A DNA stretch of 64,000 nucleotides from Heterobilharzia americana (Eukaryota; Platyhelminthes; Trematoda; Strigeidida; Schistosomatidae), in assembly GCA_944470555.2 (NCBI GenBank), contig OX104134.1, positions 116,616,701-116,680,700 of the forward strand, read 5' to 3'. Position numbers and translations under genes: made by a program. The notes below the pieces were generated by a model, which was given only the letters and a program-made list of their open reading frames with translations, was not told the DNA's origin and made no database searches. This document shows, piece after piece, positions 43,800 to 56,071 of this stretch (within the stretch, counting starts at the first letter, position 1; each line of letters starts with the position of its first letter).

Positions 43800-44890
43800 T
43801 GAGTTATTTTTGATGACCTACATAATATTTTATGCAGATTTGTGGTAACTGTTTTTGATGCTAGTTACTGTTCCTAATCTCAATGCTGTCATAGTTCAGC
43901 TACTCTCAACCCCTCCTACAAATCAACATTCCACCCACCGTTCCCTTTTTTCTTTGTAATAAGCTAGGAGTTTTTGAGCTGTACAGTAGTACAAGTCAGT
44001 TTTGCGTGATAGATCAAGCTTGACTATTGCATGAGTAGAGGTATAATGGTCATAAGCGTTGCCTGACGTGTGGTATATACCAAGGGGTGATTGAGTCAAT
44101 AGTGTATGCACCGTCTTAACCAGCTGACAGTAAACTGGATATATCGTCGTAACCATCAACTATATTGAGCGTAGCATAAAAATATTAAGAAAATAACGTG
44201 AAAATATGCGTAGATGGTGATGACCGACCAAGAGACATGATAGTAGGGAGACAAAATTGAACTATCCTTGCCTCTATGGCAGTAGCTTTATGAAAACTAC
44301 GACTCTTGTGCTTATGACGACAAAACAATGGTAAAAAGAATGAGGTTGCCAAAAAAAAGTCCTCCAGGTCTACTGGCTCAGCTCACCATGCACCATCTTA
44401 TTGTCTCTATAGTCCTGGTATGGTGACTCTTAACAGGCAACACCATGACCATCCCTCCCTCATGACAATATAAGGAGCGGTTACCATTACAGCAAACAGT
44501 ATGAGTTCTAGTTAAAGATTTATAACTTCACTAAACTTTTGTACATAGGTTTTCTGCACATGAGCGAATACCTGGTCCAAAATCTTCTATTCTCTCTATT
44601 CCATAGTGATGTCTTCGGCTTCAGTTTAGTTTCCACTACCTTCATGTCCACCTTCATCTTCTTCCCCATTAGCTTATCTATAAACATTAGGTTGTAAATA
44701 CCTCTTCAGTTAACTTTTGCGGTCAGTACAATGGACTCACCCGCATGTATCATGGTCGATGCACTTCTGCGTAGTATTTTTGTGCTCCTGTTCCGAATTT
44801 CGTCTGCCGCTCGCTTTTGTTATTCATTTTCCAGGTCTAGCAAACCAGTCGTTCACCCATATGGAATCCTAGCAATCGCATTTGTCAGCG
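43800..44890. other. Unannotated stretch
   Basis: No supported exon or repeat. Frames on both strands are under 80 codons, and I see no splice-site pair or family match. Confidence 0.4.
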
Positions 44891-44896
44891 TGCACC

Positions 44897-45127
44897 ATGC
44901 CACCAAAACTTTATGACGAACGCATGAAGTCCAATGTCACGGCCGTACTACCTGTCCTACCTTCAGGAATATTGGAAGGCTCAAACGATGGCCGAATATT
45001 TCCTACTTTCGATCTGAGCTCGCTTCAGTATGATGAACAACAATGTTGGCGTTTACCTGTTTCATTCTTTGCTGTCTGCAAAGCATTACCGTCCTTACTC
45101 GACGCATCTTTCATGTGCCGGGAATAA
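44897..45127 (+). CDS. Small ORF with plausible start, unknown
   Basis: An ATG five bases inside a possible acceptor (TTTGTCAG) opens a 76-codon frame: MPPKLYDERMKSNVTAVLPV, then GSNDGRIFPTFDLSSLQYDE, ending at TAA. Composition is varied and coding-like. No known domain is visible. It lies about 500 bases from the convergent 3' end of the unidentified minus-strand gene at 45,640. Confidence 0.35.
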   Translation: MPPKLYDERMKSNVTAVLPVLPSGILEGSNDGRIFPTFDLSSLQYDEQQCWRLPVSFFAVCKALPSLLDASFMCRE

Positions 45128-45639
45128 CGGTGTCTATCGTATAGCTTGACATTGTACATAACAGTCAGCTCTTGTTACCAAAATGACCAAACCTGAAGAC
45201 CGGTTTTTTTTCATGTAACGTATGTTGTATGAAATATATTTTTATTATTCGACCAGTATGGTAAAAGATGGACTGTGTTCGTTGTCGGTTTAATCATGAC
45301 GCATTTCGAAGGATGGCCGAACATGGAACATGGTCAAATATGATAATATGAAGTTTATCAATATGAAAACGAAAAAACATTCGTGTCGAAAGGAACAGGC
45401 TAGCCACTTTAGGAATTACTGCCGTATGATTTTGGAAGAAGTAGCGGCCAACAACTAATTATTATGTTCGAAGACCGAGAAAGAACACTGTGGTGTGGTC
45501 ACGTGGGAATTGTAACTTTCAGAAGCTGGTCTGAAATACTGACGCGTTAAAACTAGCTGGATGGAGAATCCCTTAGGAGCTGAGCACCATAAAGCGATCT
45601 TATTTTCAGGTTAGTGAAATGGATTCGGGGTAATTTTTC

Positions 45640-45947
45640 TTACTCAGCCTCAAAAATTGACGTGTATGAAAATGCCTTCGCGATGAAGACGAATAAACTT
45701 TCACATAAACCTTCTAAAATGATGCTAGGGATGGTTGTTTTGCAAGTTTCTCCACAATGATCGCCCGCTTTCGAAAGCAGGAGTAACATTTCTTGTCTAA
45801 TTAGATTCTTGGCACCTTTTGTGTTTGCCCATTGAAGGCCGTTGAAGTCTTGGTCTGTTACGTCAAATCCACTGAGTAGCACGTAACGGAGATACGAATT
45901 TTCGGAGTCCCAAAAACCCAAAGCGAGACCAACCAAATCCAAAACAA
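45640..45947 (-). CDS. Unidentified gene A, terminal exon
   Basis: Opens at acceptor CGGCAACCAG, completes the codon left by the upstream exon (ATT, Ile) and runs 101 codons to a stop. The peptide is hydrophobic and mostly helical in character: VLDLVGLALGFWDSENSYLR, NLIRQEMLLLLSKAGDHC, ILEGLCESLFVFIAKAF. No motif is recognised. The pattern of leucines and short helices would suit a HEAT-like solenoid or a multi-helix C-terminus, which is inference only. Confidence 0.55.
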
Positions 45948-46049
45948 CTGGTTGCCGAAAAGGAATGCATTTTCAATCAGTAAGCGAACTCTGAGAAAAT
46001 TGGTCTTTACAACGGCTTACATGTACAAAAACTAATTGCTAACCCTCAC

Positions 46050-46382
46050 TTTTAGCGGCTACTGCAGTTTCTATCCAAAACGATACACAATTGTAGCACT
46101 GATCGCAACAGGTGGTTAAATGTGGTTGTAAATATGGTACTTGCACGATAACGAAGAAACTAGCGTCTAAAATGAAAGTCGATAATTGCGATAGTGACGA
46201 CGACAGAGCCTCCATTGACGCACAGATCGCCGTGCAAAGTTTCAAAAACGTCCCATGACGACCTGTAAGTTGGGCGCGTAGACTAGCCACTAGATTTGCT
46301 GACAAAGACTTGGAAAAAACTACACAAAGTAGGGTGAAGCGAATATCTTCGGGTTCTCGCATCCCAGTCCGAGAACCATCAC
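46050..46382 (-). CDS. Unidentified gene A, penultimate exon
   Basis: 333 bp with acceptor GCCTTATAG and donor AAAA/GTGAGG. It takes two bases after the G left by the upstream exon and reads GDGSRTGMREPEDIRFTLL, then VVFSKSLSANLVASLRAQL and ALSSSLSQLSTFILDASFFV, then a Cys-rich TTCCDQCYNC. An earlier donor at GTGCAA/GTACCA is possible but breaks the phase with the terminal exon. The intron to the terminal exon is 102 nt. Confidence 0.55.
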
Positions 46383-46394
46383 CTATAAGGCTAG

Positions 46395-46685
46395 CTTCTT
46401 TTCCGACGAAAGAGACAGAAGTGAAGCACTCTCAGGGCCAACCACGGAACTACGTAGGCCGCAGGTCATGCCGGCGTTCGGATACCTAATCACCGACGAG
46501 AATTGCACGAAATGGAATGCGAGTTCATTCTGAGTCTGTTAGTACCAAGGTCACTGGACTAGGCTTTAATAAGCCCAACATACCCGACTCTGAGGAATGG
46601 CAAGCATTCAAGTCAAAACGGAATACCAGGAAGCCAGTAACGGTCATCGAATCGACTGTCATCACCCCACAGAGCAAAGAGTAGA
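46395..46685 (+). mobile_element. CR1-like LINE, ORF1 fragment
   Basis: A plus-strand frame reads VTGLGFNKPNIPDSEEWQAF and then KRNTRKPVTVIESTVITPQ, in the style of CR1 ORF1 linkers. It begins right after exon 46,050-46,382 of gene A and lies in that gene's intron. The protein assignment is tentative. Confidence 0.4.
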
Positions 46686-46689
46686 GCTG

Positions 46690-48370
46690 CTTGGCAAATC
46701 TGCAATGTATGTATATCTTTGCGTTCTTGCTTCTAATATCTTAAGCCCCTTGTGAATTCTGTAGCGGGGTTTAATGGTTATCTTTTTTTGTCGGTCTTGC
46801 ATTCCACCCGAACTGCATTTACTGACACTGAGTATGGTTATCTTCAGCGCATTCAGTTCGGGACAGAGCACCGTATTTTATAATAAGCAAATCCAATTGT
46901 GTGGAACTTAATATGTACGCCAGGCAAATATTCATAAATCTCCTTCCGACTGGAACATGGCCGACACCAATAGCTACACTCTGTTCACCAATACCTCCTT
47001 ATATGAGTATGTTGACTTACGTCTTTATCTACAGGAATGGCGCTGACAAGCTAAGTGTTTTATAAATAATCATTTCCGATCTTAGAGAGTTCCAACTGTC
47101 ATTTAACCCACCTTATTAGAAGACTAACCAATACTTTCTCTGTCTACGCGTCGTCATTTTTGATGTGCTTAGGCCTCTCTCCTCCTTTCTCTTTCTCTCT
47201 CTCTCTATAAATATGTATATATAAATATATATATAACGACGTCCCCCCGTTTTAGTCTGTCGCCGCTCATCCACAAATACACTTCCATACTTTAGATTTC
47301 AAGCTGTTACGGAACTGGTGCACTAGGTTGCCTACCGAAGGTAGTTATCTGTACAGTGACAAGTTTCATAAGGAGCAGAGGTCTGTTTGAAAAAAAGAGA
47401 AAACGTGGGCGCTTGGCACAGAGATAGTTGTGCTGCTTTGCTAGACACTTTTGAAATAATCATTACCCAGGGTCTAGTACCTCATAAAAAGGGAAACCGA
47501 TAGTCGCCTTCCGAGAGATCTGATGGCGGAGACAAATGATATCCACCCTGATCTGAAGGATAGTATAGTGATTGCTACGGGTCCTGTGCATAAGTAAAAT
47601 AATAGAAACTGAGAAAATCCTCAAGTACAAAGCACGAGAAAGGCTCTCCCTTCCAAAAAATGCAAGTTTTCCAGTGGGAAATCTCCCTGACAGCCGGTGC
47701 TACTTGGTAATATAGACCGTCTCCCTATGCAAGTACGTAGTATGAGGTTTCTGCCTCAACCAGATGCCTAAATGCACACGTCAGTACAGCGTAAACATGC
47801 GCTACGAATGCATATTAAACATAACCATTCACTGCTTGAGTTTACCACCCATAAATCACTGGCGCGGTTTCTATCAATAAATACCGGTGATTACTTTCAA
47901 ACCTCCGCTTTGCGGCCAACTTCATTTCGTATGGTTTCTCGCTAATTTCCACCCTACCACTACGACGCCTATCGCTTCCTCATCCTACTCTTACATTTAC
48001 TCCATTCGCACTAGACTGCAATACAATCTAAGCCTTAATCGATATGAGCTACTACTTTAGGGTGCCCGTGAACAGCTGTTTCTACACACTGTCCGGACGT
48101 TTAATACTGACGTATTCATGGTAGGTCTCGCTAAGAGTGAGTGCTACCGTGCAAAATCACTACGAACGTTATCACCACCATCTCAATCATAACATGGCGT
48201 GACCTACAAAATTGTCATAATCATTATTTTTGACTGCAATTCTCACGGCCTTCATAAGGTACTTCCACCAAATTTTTTCCGGCCTTCTTTCGCCATGTAC
48301 TCTCTTCTTTTCTTCTCTCTGCCCTTCTGTAGATGCTCGTTCTGGAATCAAGTATGTTGAAATCGATATC
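46690..48370. other. Intron of gene A
   Basis: Contains a CT-rich then AT-rich low-complexity run near 47,180-47,235. A minus ORF at 46,662-46,871 has no splice support. No other feature recognised. Confidence 0.4.
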
Positions 48371-48374
48371 TTAC

Positions 48375-48453
48375 CCGTCTGAGCTGCCGCGAGGAAACTA
48401 CACTTATCTCCACCCAGCACCGGGCCAGCAAGTACAGAAGCAAATACTTTATC
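48375..48453 (-). CDS. Unidentified gene A, internal exon
   Basis: 79 bp between acceptor GATGTTTTAG and donor CGG/GTAAGA, 26 codons plus one base: DKVFASVLAGPVLGGDKCS followed by FLAAAQT. Phase 0 entry fits the exon upstream and the single leftover G fits the exon downstream. The 2-kb intron that follows contains a CR1 ORF1 fragment. Confidence 0.55.
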
Positions 48454-48663
48454 CTAAAACATCGGTGGCCCTACCATTTTCACCCAAACATGAAACTACA
48501 TACTCAAGAATTACTACTTAACATCGCAACGTCATCCATGCCGGCGGCTGCATAAACGGCGAACTTTCTACGTGGTGAAAATGTTACTGTTATGTTGCCT
48601 GTAAGATCTCTATATTTTACAAGCTATGCACTCTTTATACTCATACCAAGTTTTAAGCGTTAC

Positions 48664-48800
48664 CTGCAACCACTTGACCCCTTGTAGGGCATATAGTGAA
48701 TCCTGAGCGCCAAACTGCCAATTTCCCTTGTCATTTCGCGCTCCCATTTTTAGAAACCCTGGAAATCCATTATCCTGCTCTGTTCTGCGCATTAATTCTA
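48664..48800 (-). CDS. Unidentified gene A, internal exon
   Basis: 137 bp after acceptor CTATATAAG with donor TGCAG/GTAACG. It encodes ELMRRTEQDNGFPGFLKMGA and then NWQFGAQDSLYALQGVKWLQ. Entry needs one base from an upstream exon that is not placed; plus-strand CR1 debris begins about 85 bases further upstream. No family is recognised. Confidence 0.5.
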
Positions 48801-48884
48801 CTTATATAGACCAGACGATTATCTTTTGACAGTGAAACTTTGCCGGTCAAAAGTGTCACGCCTGTAAACTGACGTTCGCCTATA

Positions 48885-51290
48885 TTTGCAAGACTGAATT
48901 ATTATTATTACTACTCAAAAAGATCACGAACCACGCAACTTTTTAGAACATGACCTTGGTAAGGTACAAAGTTTGATAAGCCAACTTTTACCAGAAAACA
49001 TACCAGGAGTCACCCTACTCAAGATATATAAAGTAGGCAAACAAGAGACAGTTTCAACTAAAAGCAGGTTTTGGCCACTTCAAGTTGTGTCAGTTTCTGA
49101 GGAACACTCACAGGTTTCGGGGAACTGAAGAGTTTGTGCTTAAGTATTCAACTCTTGCCGGCCGAATCAAAATGTGAGAAGCAGAAGAACTAAAATCCAG
49201 GTCAGCAGCGACAAAGCAAGGTCTAAAGGTGGCGAAGTTTCCATTTCGACGGAAATTCACCTAAGTAGCTTCATTGTCCTGCATACAAATGCACGTAGTC
49301 TCTTAAACAAGTGAGCTGAATAATGTGGTGAGCATAGAGAGTCCTGAAACCATTGCTCCCTTGGAAACTTGCCTCTATTCTCGGATCACTGACTATGAAG
49401 CACACTTGCGGGGATTCTTCCCTTTTAGGGGCTATAGGCTAGTGCGCAAAAGTGGTTTCACCCTTTGTGCCAAAAATACCCACAGAAATGTCTTCATGCT
49501 AAAGTTGGACGTGTGAAATGTTGCGCTTCAGACCGAGACTCAAGGGGCAAGATGTTAACCTAATAGCAGTATGTCGAAGCTCGGAATGTGAGGCGGCAGA
49601 TTTACTCTTGAACAAGCTGACTGCCTGACCACCAACGCCTGGTTGTAGGGGACTTCAAAGCAGTATCAGCTGACTCGGAAAGAATGATAGCGGAAGCATC
49701 ACGTGCTCGTTTGATTGCAGGTTAGTGGAGACACCGGTTTCCTTGACCCTTGTACAGCATATTATGGTAGCAATCGGACACGATCATCAGAACGCCCCCG
49801 CAGTTCTAGACTTAGTATTCTCTCACGTGATGTGCGTCATGTGGCACCCTGCGCTCCTTAGTAAAAGTGATCTCACTGTGATCATCAGATTCACAGCAGA
49901 TGTCCCACAGCAGGCCGATGCCCCAGCTAGACACAGCATATAGAAAGCGAATGCGGAAGCTATCAACCTGGTCGCCTCTTCGGGGGACTACACAGTCGAT
50001 CCGGAAGACTCAGTTGAAGGTGCGTGGTGCCTCTTCAAACAGTTATGTGCGCGAGTGACTCAGCCATTCACTCCGTGGGCTGTTACATGGGGGGGGGGGA
50101 ACATTATCCCCTGCGGATAAACCATGAAATCCAAATCGTGCTACGACGCAAGAAAAAATGTTGGAGTCGTGTCACCTACCTCAGTACTCCCGTGGTTGGG
50201 CGTTACAAAGAAACCCGAAATATATGCATCGCTACTATTTGCCGGTCTCGAATAAGCTTGCTCGGGCTGCACTGCCACGTCCGAAGTGGTTACCTTCTTG
50301 GATGAACTATAGGAATAAGTGTCGTGGTATGCCCGCCATAATCAAAGGGACAGAAGATGACTGCTTGATTGAAGAAGATAGGGAGTGAGCAGAAACTACG
50401 GCTGGGTATTCTAATGAGGTCTCTACACAGAAACGCTCTGTGGAAGCCTATTCAACAGTAGGAGGATCGACATCTAACAGAATAAACTCCGCGGATATCG
50501 ATCACAGCGATGTATTCTGGACACCGGGTACCATCCGTGCAGAAGAATCAATGAGACCGGATGAGCCGCACACGAGGGTGCTCAGGGAGCTTGCACTCCA
50601 TGTGACCGGCCCACTGATTGCCATATATAGACTGTTCCTCGGTGAAGGCATACTCCTAAATGATTGGAAGGATGCCATAGCCGCACCTATCTGCAAGGCA
50701 GATTCTAGGTAGCACCCATCAAATTACAGACCGATAAGCTCGACTAGTACCGCAGTAAAAATGCTAGAAAGAGTAATCAAGAAAGCCACCACAGCCCACG
50801 TAGAGAGCAGCACCCGACCGTCCCATTCGTAGCGTCGCTTTCGCAGAAATGTCTCTTGCTTGAAGAACCTCCATGGAGTCAGGGAAAATTGACTTAAGTC
50901 TACGGATGATACGATACATAGATGTCATTTTCATAGAACTTAGTGGGGCGTCCGACAAGCTACCTCATCTCAGGTTTACCGGGAAACCGAGGGCATTTGA
51001 AACCATTGGCAATCGGCTTGGATGGATAACAGCGTTCCTTGTTGCCAGGAGACGAAAAGTAGGGACCAGTTCTCAACTCTCCCCTTCGAAGCTGGTAAAA
51101 GGTGGAGTGCCGCAAGGCTCAGTCCTCGGTCCTCTGCCATTCTCCTGCACATTAATGAGCTTTCAAACGTCACGAAATCACCTATGGTTCTCTGCGCTGA
51201 CAATGTAAACATCCGGCGGGAGATTAGGAATGATGAGTATATGCATGCGCTTCAGGCCGACTTAAACAGCTCGTGACCTGGTTGGAAGAT
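48885..51290 (+). mobile_element. CR1-like LINE, decayed
   Basis: Blocks in order on the plus strand are an ORF1-like FLEHDLGKVQSLISQLLPEN (48,940), the endonuclease start FIVLHTNARSLLNK (49,270), RLVVGDFKAVSADS (49,640), LRELALHVTGPLIAIYRLFL (50,580), NYRPISST (50,724) and GGVPQGSVLGPLPF (51,102). Stops and frameshifts interrupt every domain. The codon pattern and motif order fit the CR1 clade (SR1/Perere type). Confidence 0.6.
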
Positions 51291-51389
51291 GGCTTATAAT
51301 AATGATAATAATATACTTCATACAACATAAGTTACATGAAAACAAACCAGTTTACAGGTTTGGTCATTTTGGTAATGTGAACTGACTAT

Positions 51390-51860
51390 TGTGTACAACA
51401 TAAATGAATAAATAAACTTTTATTCTCACATTAGTAATTAACATGAGAGAAGCCAGTTTAAAGGCATCATCACATTGATATATATAGAAAAATCTACAAG
51501 ACTTTACTGGTCCTGAATAGTACAGAGCGGAGGTCGTTTAATCCCATCAAAAACACCAGATCGGGACAAAAAAAATACCACTCTCAGCATATGCAGTGCG
51601 CCAAAGTGAAGATAATAAAAATTCCCATTCCCATATGATGAATTTAACGTGATAAACACCAGTTCACAATCACCGTCAAAATGATTTTGAAAGTTTACAG
51701 AATAGTGCCGGGAATTATATAACTCACATAGCAAGTCATTGATATGCATAAACTTACTAAAACTTGCTGCAAATCAAGAGACGGGTCTTGATTTCCATCC
51801 GTCATTACACAGATAGGTTCCACTGTCAACGACAAAAGCGCGCAATGTTCGAAGTCTGCG
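51390..51860 (-). repeat. Inverted partner of the 42.4-kb repeat
   Basis: The minus strand carries the same blocks as 42,435-42,905 with many differences. Its 81-codon frame includes ELVFITLNSSYGNGNFYYLH, aligned with the frame in the other copy, which suggests a decaying coding sequence. Confidence 0.5.
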
Positions 51861-52109
51861 TTATAACTAGACGACGTTGTTAGTCCGTTTGCATAGTTTC
51901 TTATTTAGTAATATAAGCATCCATTCACTAGAAAGTTCTTCAGTTTTTAGCTCTGCTAACCACAAAGGGCCTATTTATACGATCTGGAGTATCAGTAAGT
52001 ATCCACAGTTATATAACCAGGGTGAATATTTAAATCCATGCATTTCCAGTTCACCATGTGGTTTAAAGGTAGTAAACATTAATTCCACTAGGAGTACTTG
52101 CAGTAGTAG

Positions 52110-52385
52110 ATGGAAGTAGACGTTGAGACGGTTAATAGTCTAAACGGCAGCAGTTACATATGGACTTCAGACATCGTTCATATTAGCGTAAGCGGCATCA
52201 TTCGAGAAGTGTATTTGATACATGGTAACCTTTACTCAAGAAGATCGCTTGATACAGAGTACTATAAAACATGTAGTGTGGAATTACTGCAGGTAAGTCA
52301 AGTTCTGGGCCAGAAGGTATATTGGTCTCTCGTTTGATCATTTGTTCAGAATATTTGTGCCACTATAGCTGTTGGGAAACTTTAG
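52110..52385 (+). CDS. Small two-exon ORF, unknown
   Basis: An ATG opens 61 codons (MEVDVETVNSLNGSSYIWTS, then SGIIREVYLIHGNLYSRRS) to a consensus donor (CAG/GTAAGT at 52,293). A 57-nt intron ends TTGTTCAG, and a 36-nt exon (NICATIAVGKL, stop TAG) finishes at 52,385. Further short exons may lie upstream: 51,944-51,994 has an acceptor and a GTAAGT donor. The short exons and introns are in the style of schistosome 5' regions or micro-exon genes. No signal peptide is obvious in the placed part. Confidence 0.4.
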
Positions 52386-53323
52386 ACGGTTCGTCGCAAG
52401 AAGAATCCTGACCAGCTGATGATTTGATTGTGAAGATGTTCCAGAAACCGCGAAAGATTGGGAGCAGTCCAGTAATTCATGGAGTTAAACAGCAGGCATT
52501 ATTTCCACTTAGTAGATATGTCCAGATTGAAATTCAGCATTGAATGTCGTCTTCGAGCTGTTGCCGTAAAATAAAAAACAAAGAAGAAGCACGGGCAGAT
52601 GTATGAAAGGGAATTATCACGCAGACCAGCTCAGAAAAGAGAGAAGTTCCTATACTTTTAAACCTGTCCGGACTTTATGTACACTTTCATGTATGTACGT
52701 GTGACTAACCACATAGTTTTTCCATTATAAAATTCTTAAAACTTTTCTACACGAGTGTATCGCAGTAGCTTTGAGAGGGAACCAGTGTACATGAGTTCAT
52801 TATAGTGAGGAGGAAAACCAGTGTTCACCCGCTCGTAAGCAATCTTCAACCCATAAGGCACACGAGGGATGTAATAGCTCTGTTTCATACATTTAGAGGT
52901 CCAAGTACTCCTCATTAGCCCAGGATGCATAGATGGTGACTAATTGAGCGACAGACTTGTCGTTTATTAGTAGCCTATTAAGTGAAGAGCGGAAAAGTGT
53001 TAACGAGCTTGCCATACGGGTTTCTTCTGGAAGCCTTTCCCAATTAAGCGCGAATCTATTGACGAATAAATTGTCTCACAGGCTCATCGTACAACACTCA
53101 GTTTCAACTAATACTTCATGGTTACACATGTTGTATGTAGGTGTCACAATTAGCCCGATTCGCGGACCAGTATACTTCAGGTGCTGATGAAGTGACTTAT
53201 CATAAAATATGAGGTTCAGCCCAGGTCTCCCCTTCCAGAGCGGTTCTAACCCCAACATGTTGCATCTTGGTGCGTAGTCCGAACTGCAGTCAGTTCCTAA
53301 TGTTTTGAAGGTAAAGCAACGCT

Positions 53324-54346
53324 CTACCCTTCGACTTTCAGTTTATCGCTTCTACGAAGGCCACTGAGAATAAACGGGCAATACTCAAAAAGTGGGCAAG
53401 TGCACACTTTAAAGAGTTGAGCCCGTGATCCAGCGCTATAGAAGTTACGAATGATGCGTCCCAAGAGTTTACGTGACTTGGATCTGATACATGCTGTTTG
53501 TTCCGAAAACGTCAAGTCTCTGAAATACCTGATGCCAAGATCTAGCACAGAAGCCAGTCTAAGTAGCTGTTTTCCGCGTACCTCAAGGGCCAGGTTATGG
53601 TTGTCGTTGACTATAGTAAGCCAACCGCATTTGTCATTATTGAATTCGAGGTGGGACTCAGCACACCATGGTGCAAGTTTACCCATTTCCTGTAGGGCAT
53701 TATCCAGAGTATTACGTAGTTCATGAGAGTGACGAGTGCACACAACCTTCAAGTCATCGGCGTATAGGAATGTTTTGCCTTCACTGAAGCAGTTACACAC
53801 ACTGTTGATATAGATTATGAACAACAAAGGCCCAGGGACACCACCCCGTATAACTCCGCTAGTTATATTTTTAGGTTGAGATTGCATGGAGTTTGGTTCC
53901 GCAATTTGGGTTCGATTGCCAAGAAATAATCCTATCCAGCTGAGTAAGGGGTCGCGAATGCCATTTTGTTGCAGCTTATAAAGGAGTGTATTATGAGACA
54001 CCTTATCGAATGCCCTTGATACGTCAAAGTATGGAGCAATGACGATGTTACGTGCTTCACGGTTACCAGTGATGAAGTTGAAGAAATCAAAGTGGCAAGT
54101 AACGCAGGACCTATTCTTTATGAAACCATGCTGAGACTTTGCTAATAAGTGATCGGAGACGTCGTTCTTAATTACTTTTACCATAATTCTAGAGGGGACT
54201 GGCGTTATGTTGATAGGTCTGTAATTATTGGCGTTCGATTTGTCTCCGGACATATAGCGAGGCGTTATGTAGCTGGTATTCCATTCAATAGGATATAAGC
54301 CACTTTCTATTGGCCCGTTGAATATCTTAAGCAAGAATACAGACAT
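53324..54346 (-). CDS. CR1-like reverse transcriptase ORF
   Basis: 340 codons, uninterrupted. RT landmarks are NNYRPINITPVPSRIMVKVI, the motif around SRAFDKVSHNTLLYKLQQNG (Asp of box A), GVIRGGVPGPLLFIIYINSV (box B; the usual PQGS reads PGP) and TFLYADDLKVVC with the catalytic YADD. It would copy element RNA at a nicked target site. The upstream endonuclease is broken, so this copy is probably inactive despite the open RT. The start shown is simply the first Met in the open frame. Confidence 0.7.
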   Translation of the reverse strand: MSVFLLKIFNGPIESGLYPIEWNTSYITPRYMSGDKSNANNYRPINITPVPSRIMVKVIKNDVSDHLLAKSQHGFIKNRSCVTCHFDFFNFITGNREARNIVIAPYFDVSRAFDKVSHNTLLYKLQQNGIRDPLLSWIGLFLGNRTQIAEPNSMQSQPKNITSGVIRGGVPGPLLFIIYINSVCNCFSEGKTFLYADDLKVVCTRHSHELRNTLDNALQEMGKLAPWCAESHLEFNNDKCGWLTIVNDNHNLALEVRGKQLLRLASVLDLGIRYFRDLTFSEQTACIRSKSRKLLGRIIRNFYSAGSRAQLFKVCTCPLFEYCPFILSGLRRSDKLKVEG

Positions 54347-56071
54347 ATCGTCACTGCCGTTTCTGATGACAAGCGAGTTTAGGTTGCCTGTTCCTATACC
54401 TGTTGATAGTCACAAGTTCTCGATGGCTCCTGTGATACTTTTGATAGTAAAATTCACATTGGCGCATGAACCTGTAGTGAGCGGTGAAAACGTGGTGGGG
54501 TTAAGAGTGCTAGGACTGAATTTTGAGAACGATTAGCCAAGCAGTTCACAAATTTCCAGGGGATCGTCGCAGACCATCCCGTTTTGTAATAAATGAGCTG
54601 TCCTTTGATGCATGCAAACGCGTATTCAGAAAAGAGGTCAGACTGTGTATCCTAGAACCTCTTTTGAAGGCATTCAGCTCTTCACTTATTGAGTCTTGTG
54701 TGCGTAAAGTCTTAATTGCTTGATAAGTATCGTAGATTGAGTGCAGCACCAGAAAGTCTTCAGAGGAATGATATAGCTTGGATAATTTTCGTAATTTGTT
54801 CCGAAGTATTCGAAGGATGAATTGGCCCTTATTCTTCTTCACCTTAACCCCTCTCAAAGAAGCAACGACATCTGAGCATAGTATTATATTCCTGTGGAAA
54901 GACGAAAGTGACTCCGTTAGTGAGGCTGTCATGAAGTACTCATCCCATGGACTGCGTCTGAGGAGCTCGATGAAAACCTCCCAGTTTATACTTTTTAACT
55001 ACGATACAAGATATTTCTCATAGGTTCCTTGTTTTTCTCACGAAGAGGGGAGATTGGTAGGTAACAGAAAACCATTCTGTGATCACCGTTAGCGAATTCA
55101 CCACCAGCATACGTGGTGACTGGGACTAAGACACTGCAGAACACTAGATTCAGCGTGCTGTTCCCACGTGTGGGTGAATGGACATATTGTTTCCATCCAT
55201 GGAAATCCAGGATGGTTAGAATTTTGTCGTAGCATTGTGGGCCACAACTGGTTTCCTAGCCAACTTCAGGCGGGTTAAAGTCTCCTGCAATCAGCTTGAA
55301 GTCAACACTGATGGATGCAGAATGTGAAAATGATTGAGCGATAAGCACATCAGTTTCCCTTGATAAACATAGTGTCCTATAGACGCAGCCTTAGGGGATT
55401 TTGTAGTCAGTACCGTTTATGATAACCCATGGTGAATCAGGCAGAGCATTTAATGAGCCATCTTCAATTTTTTATCTGCAGCATGACTATAAATATAAAT
55501 CAGCCAACCTCCTCCACGCTTATGGTCCTGATTAGTGCGATAAAGGGTACAACCATCTATGCACAGGTCCACGTCAAGGACTGAGGTAGGTCACCATGAT
55601 TCAGTGACCAACATCGCTGCAGGTTTAATTAGCAAGACTGTCGTTCTCAAGTTGGAAATTTTTTTCGACAGCGAGAGTGCATTGATGAGCAGACTTATGA
55701 AATGGTTACTATGGCTTGTGAAGTGTTTTACGATATCTTATACGTCTAGTTGGTTAGATGACTTTCCTATACTTCATTCATTAGACGATTTGCTACTTGC
55801 GTTGCGGACATGGGACCCAGTGGTGGTGAATGGCGATATAACCAGTGAAGTTTTATTGTACAATGATCGATGATCACTTGCTTATTGAGGGCGCTGTTCA
55901 CTCTTACTGCTGACGTACAGTGCAGTTCGTGATCGGTGCAAACCGAGGATGGCAGCTCCAGGCTCGTGTTTCTGAGAAGTGAAACGATCCTATGAACCAT
56001 GGGTCGTACATATTGGTCGGTGTCCCAAAAAAATTTTGATAAGGCTCAAAAGTAGGGATGATATTAGGGAA

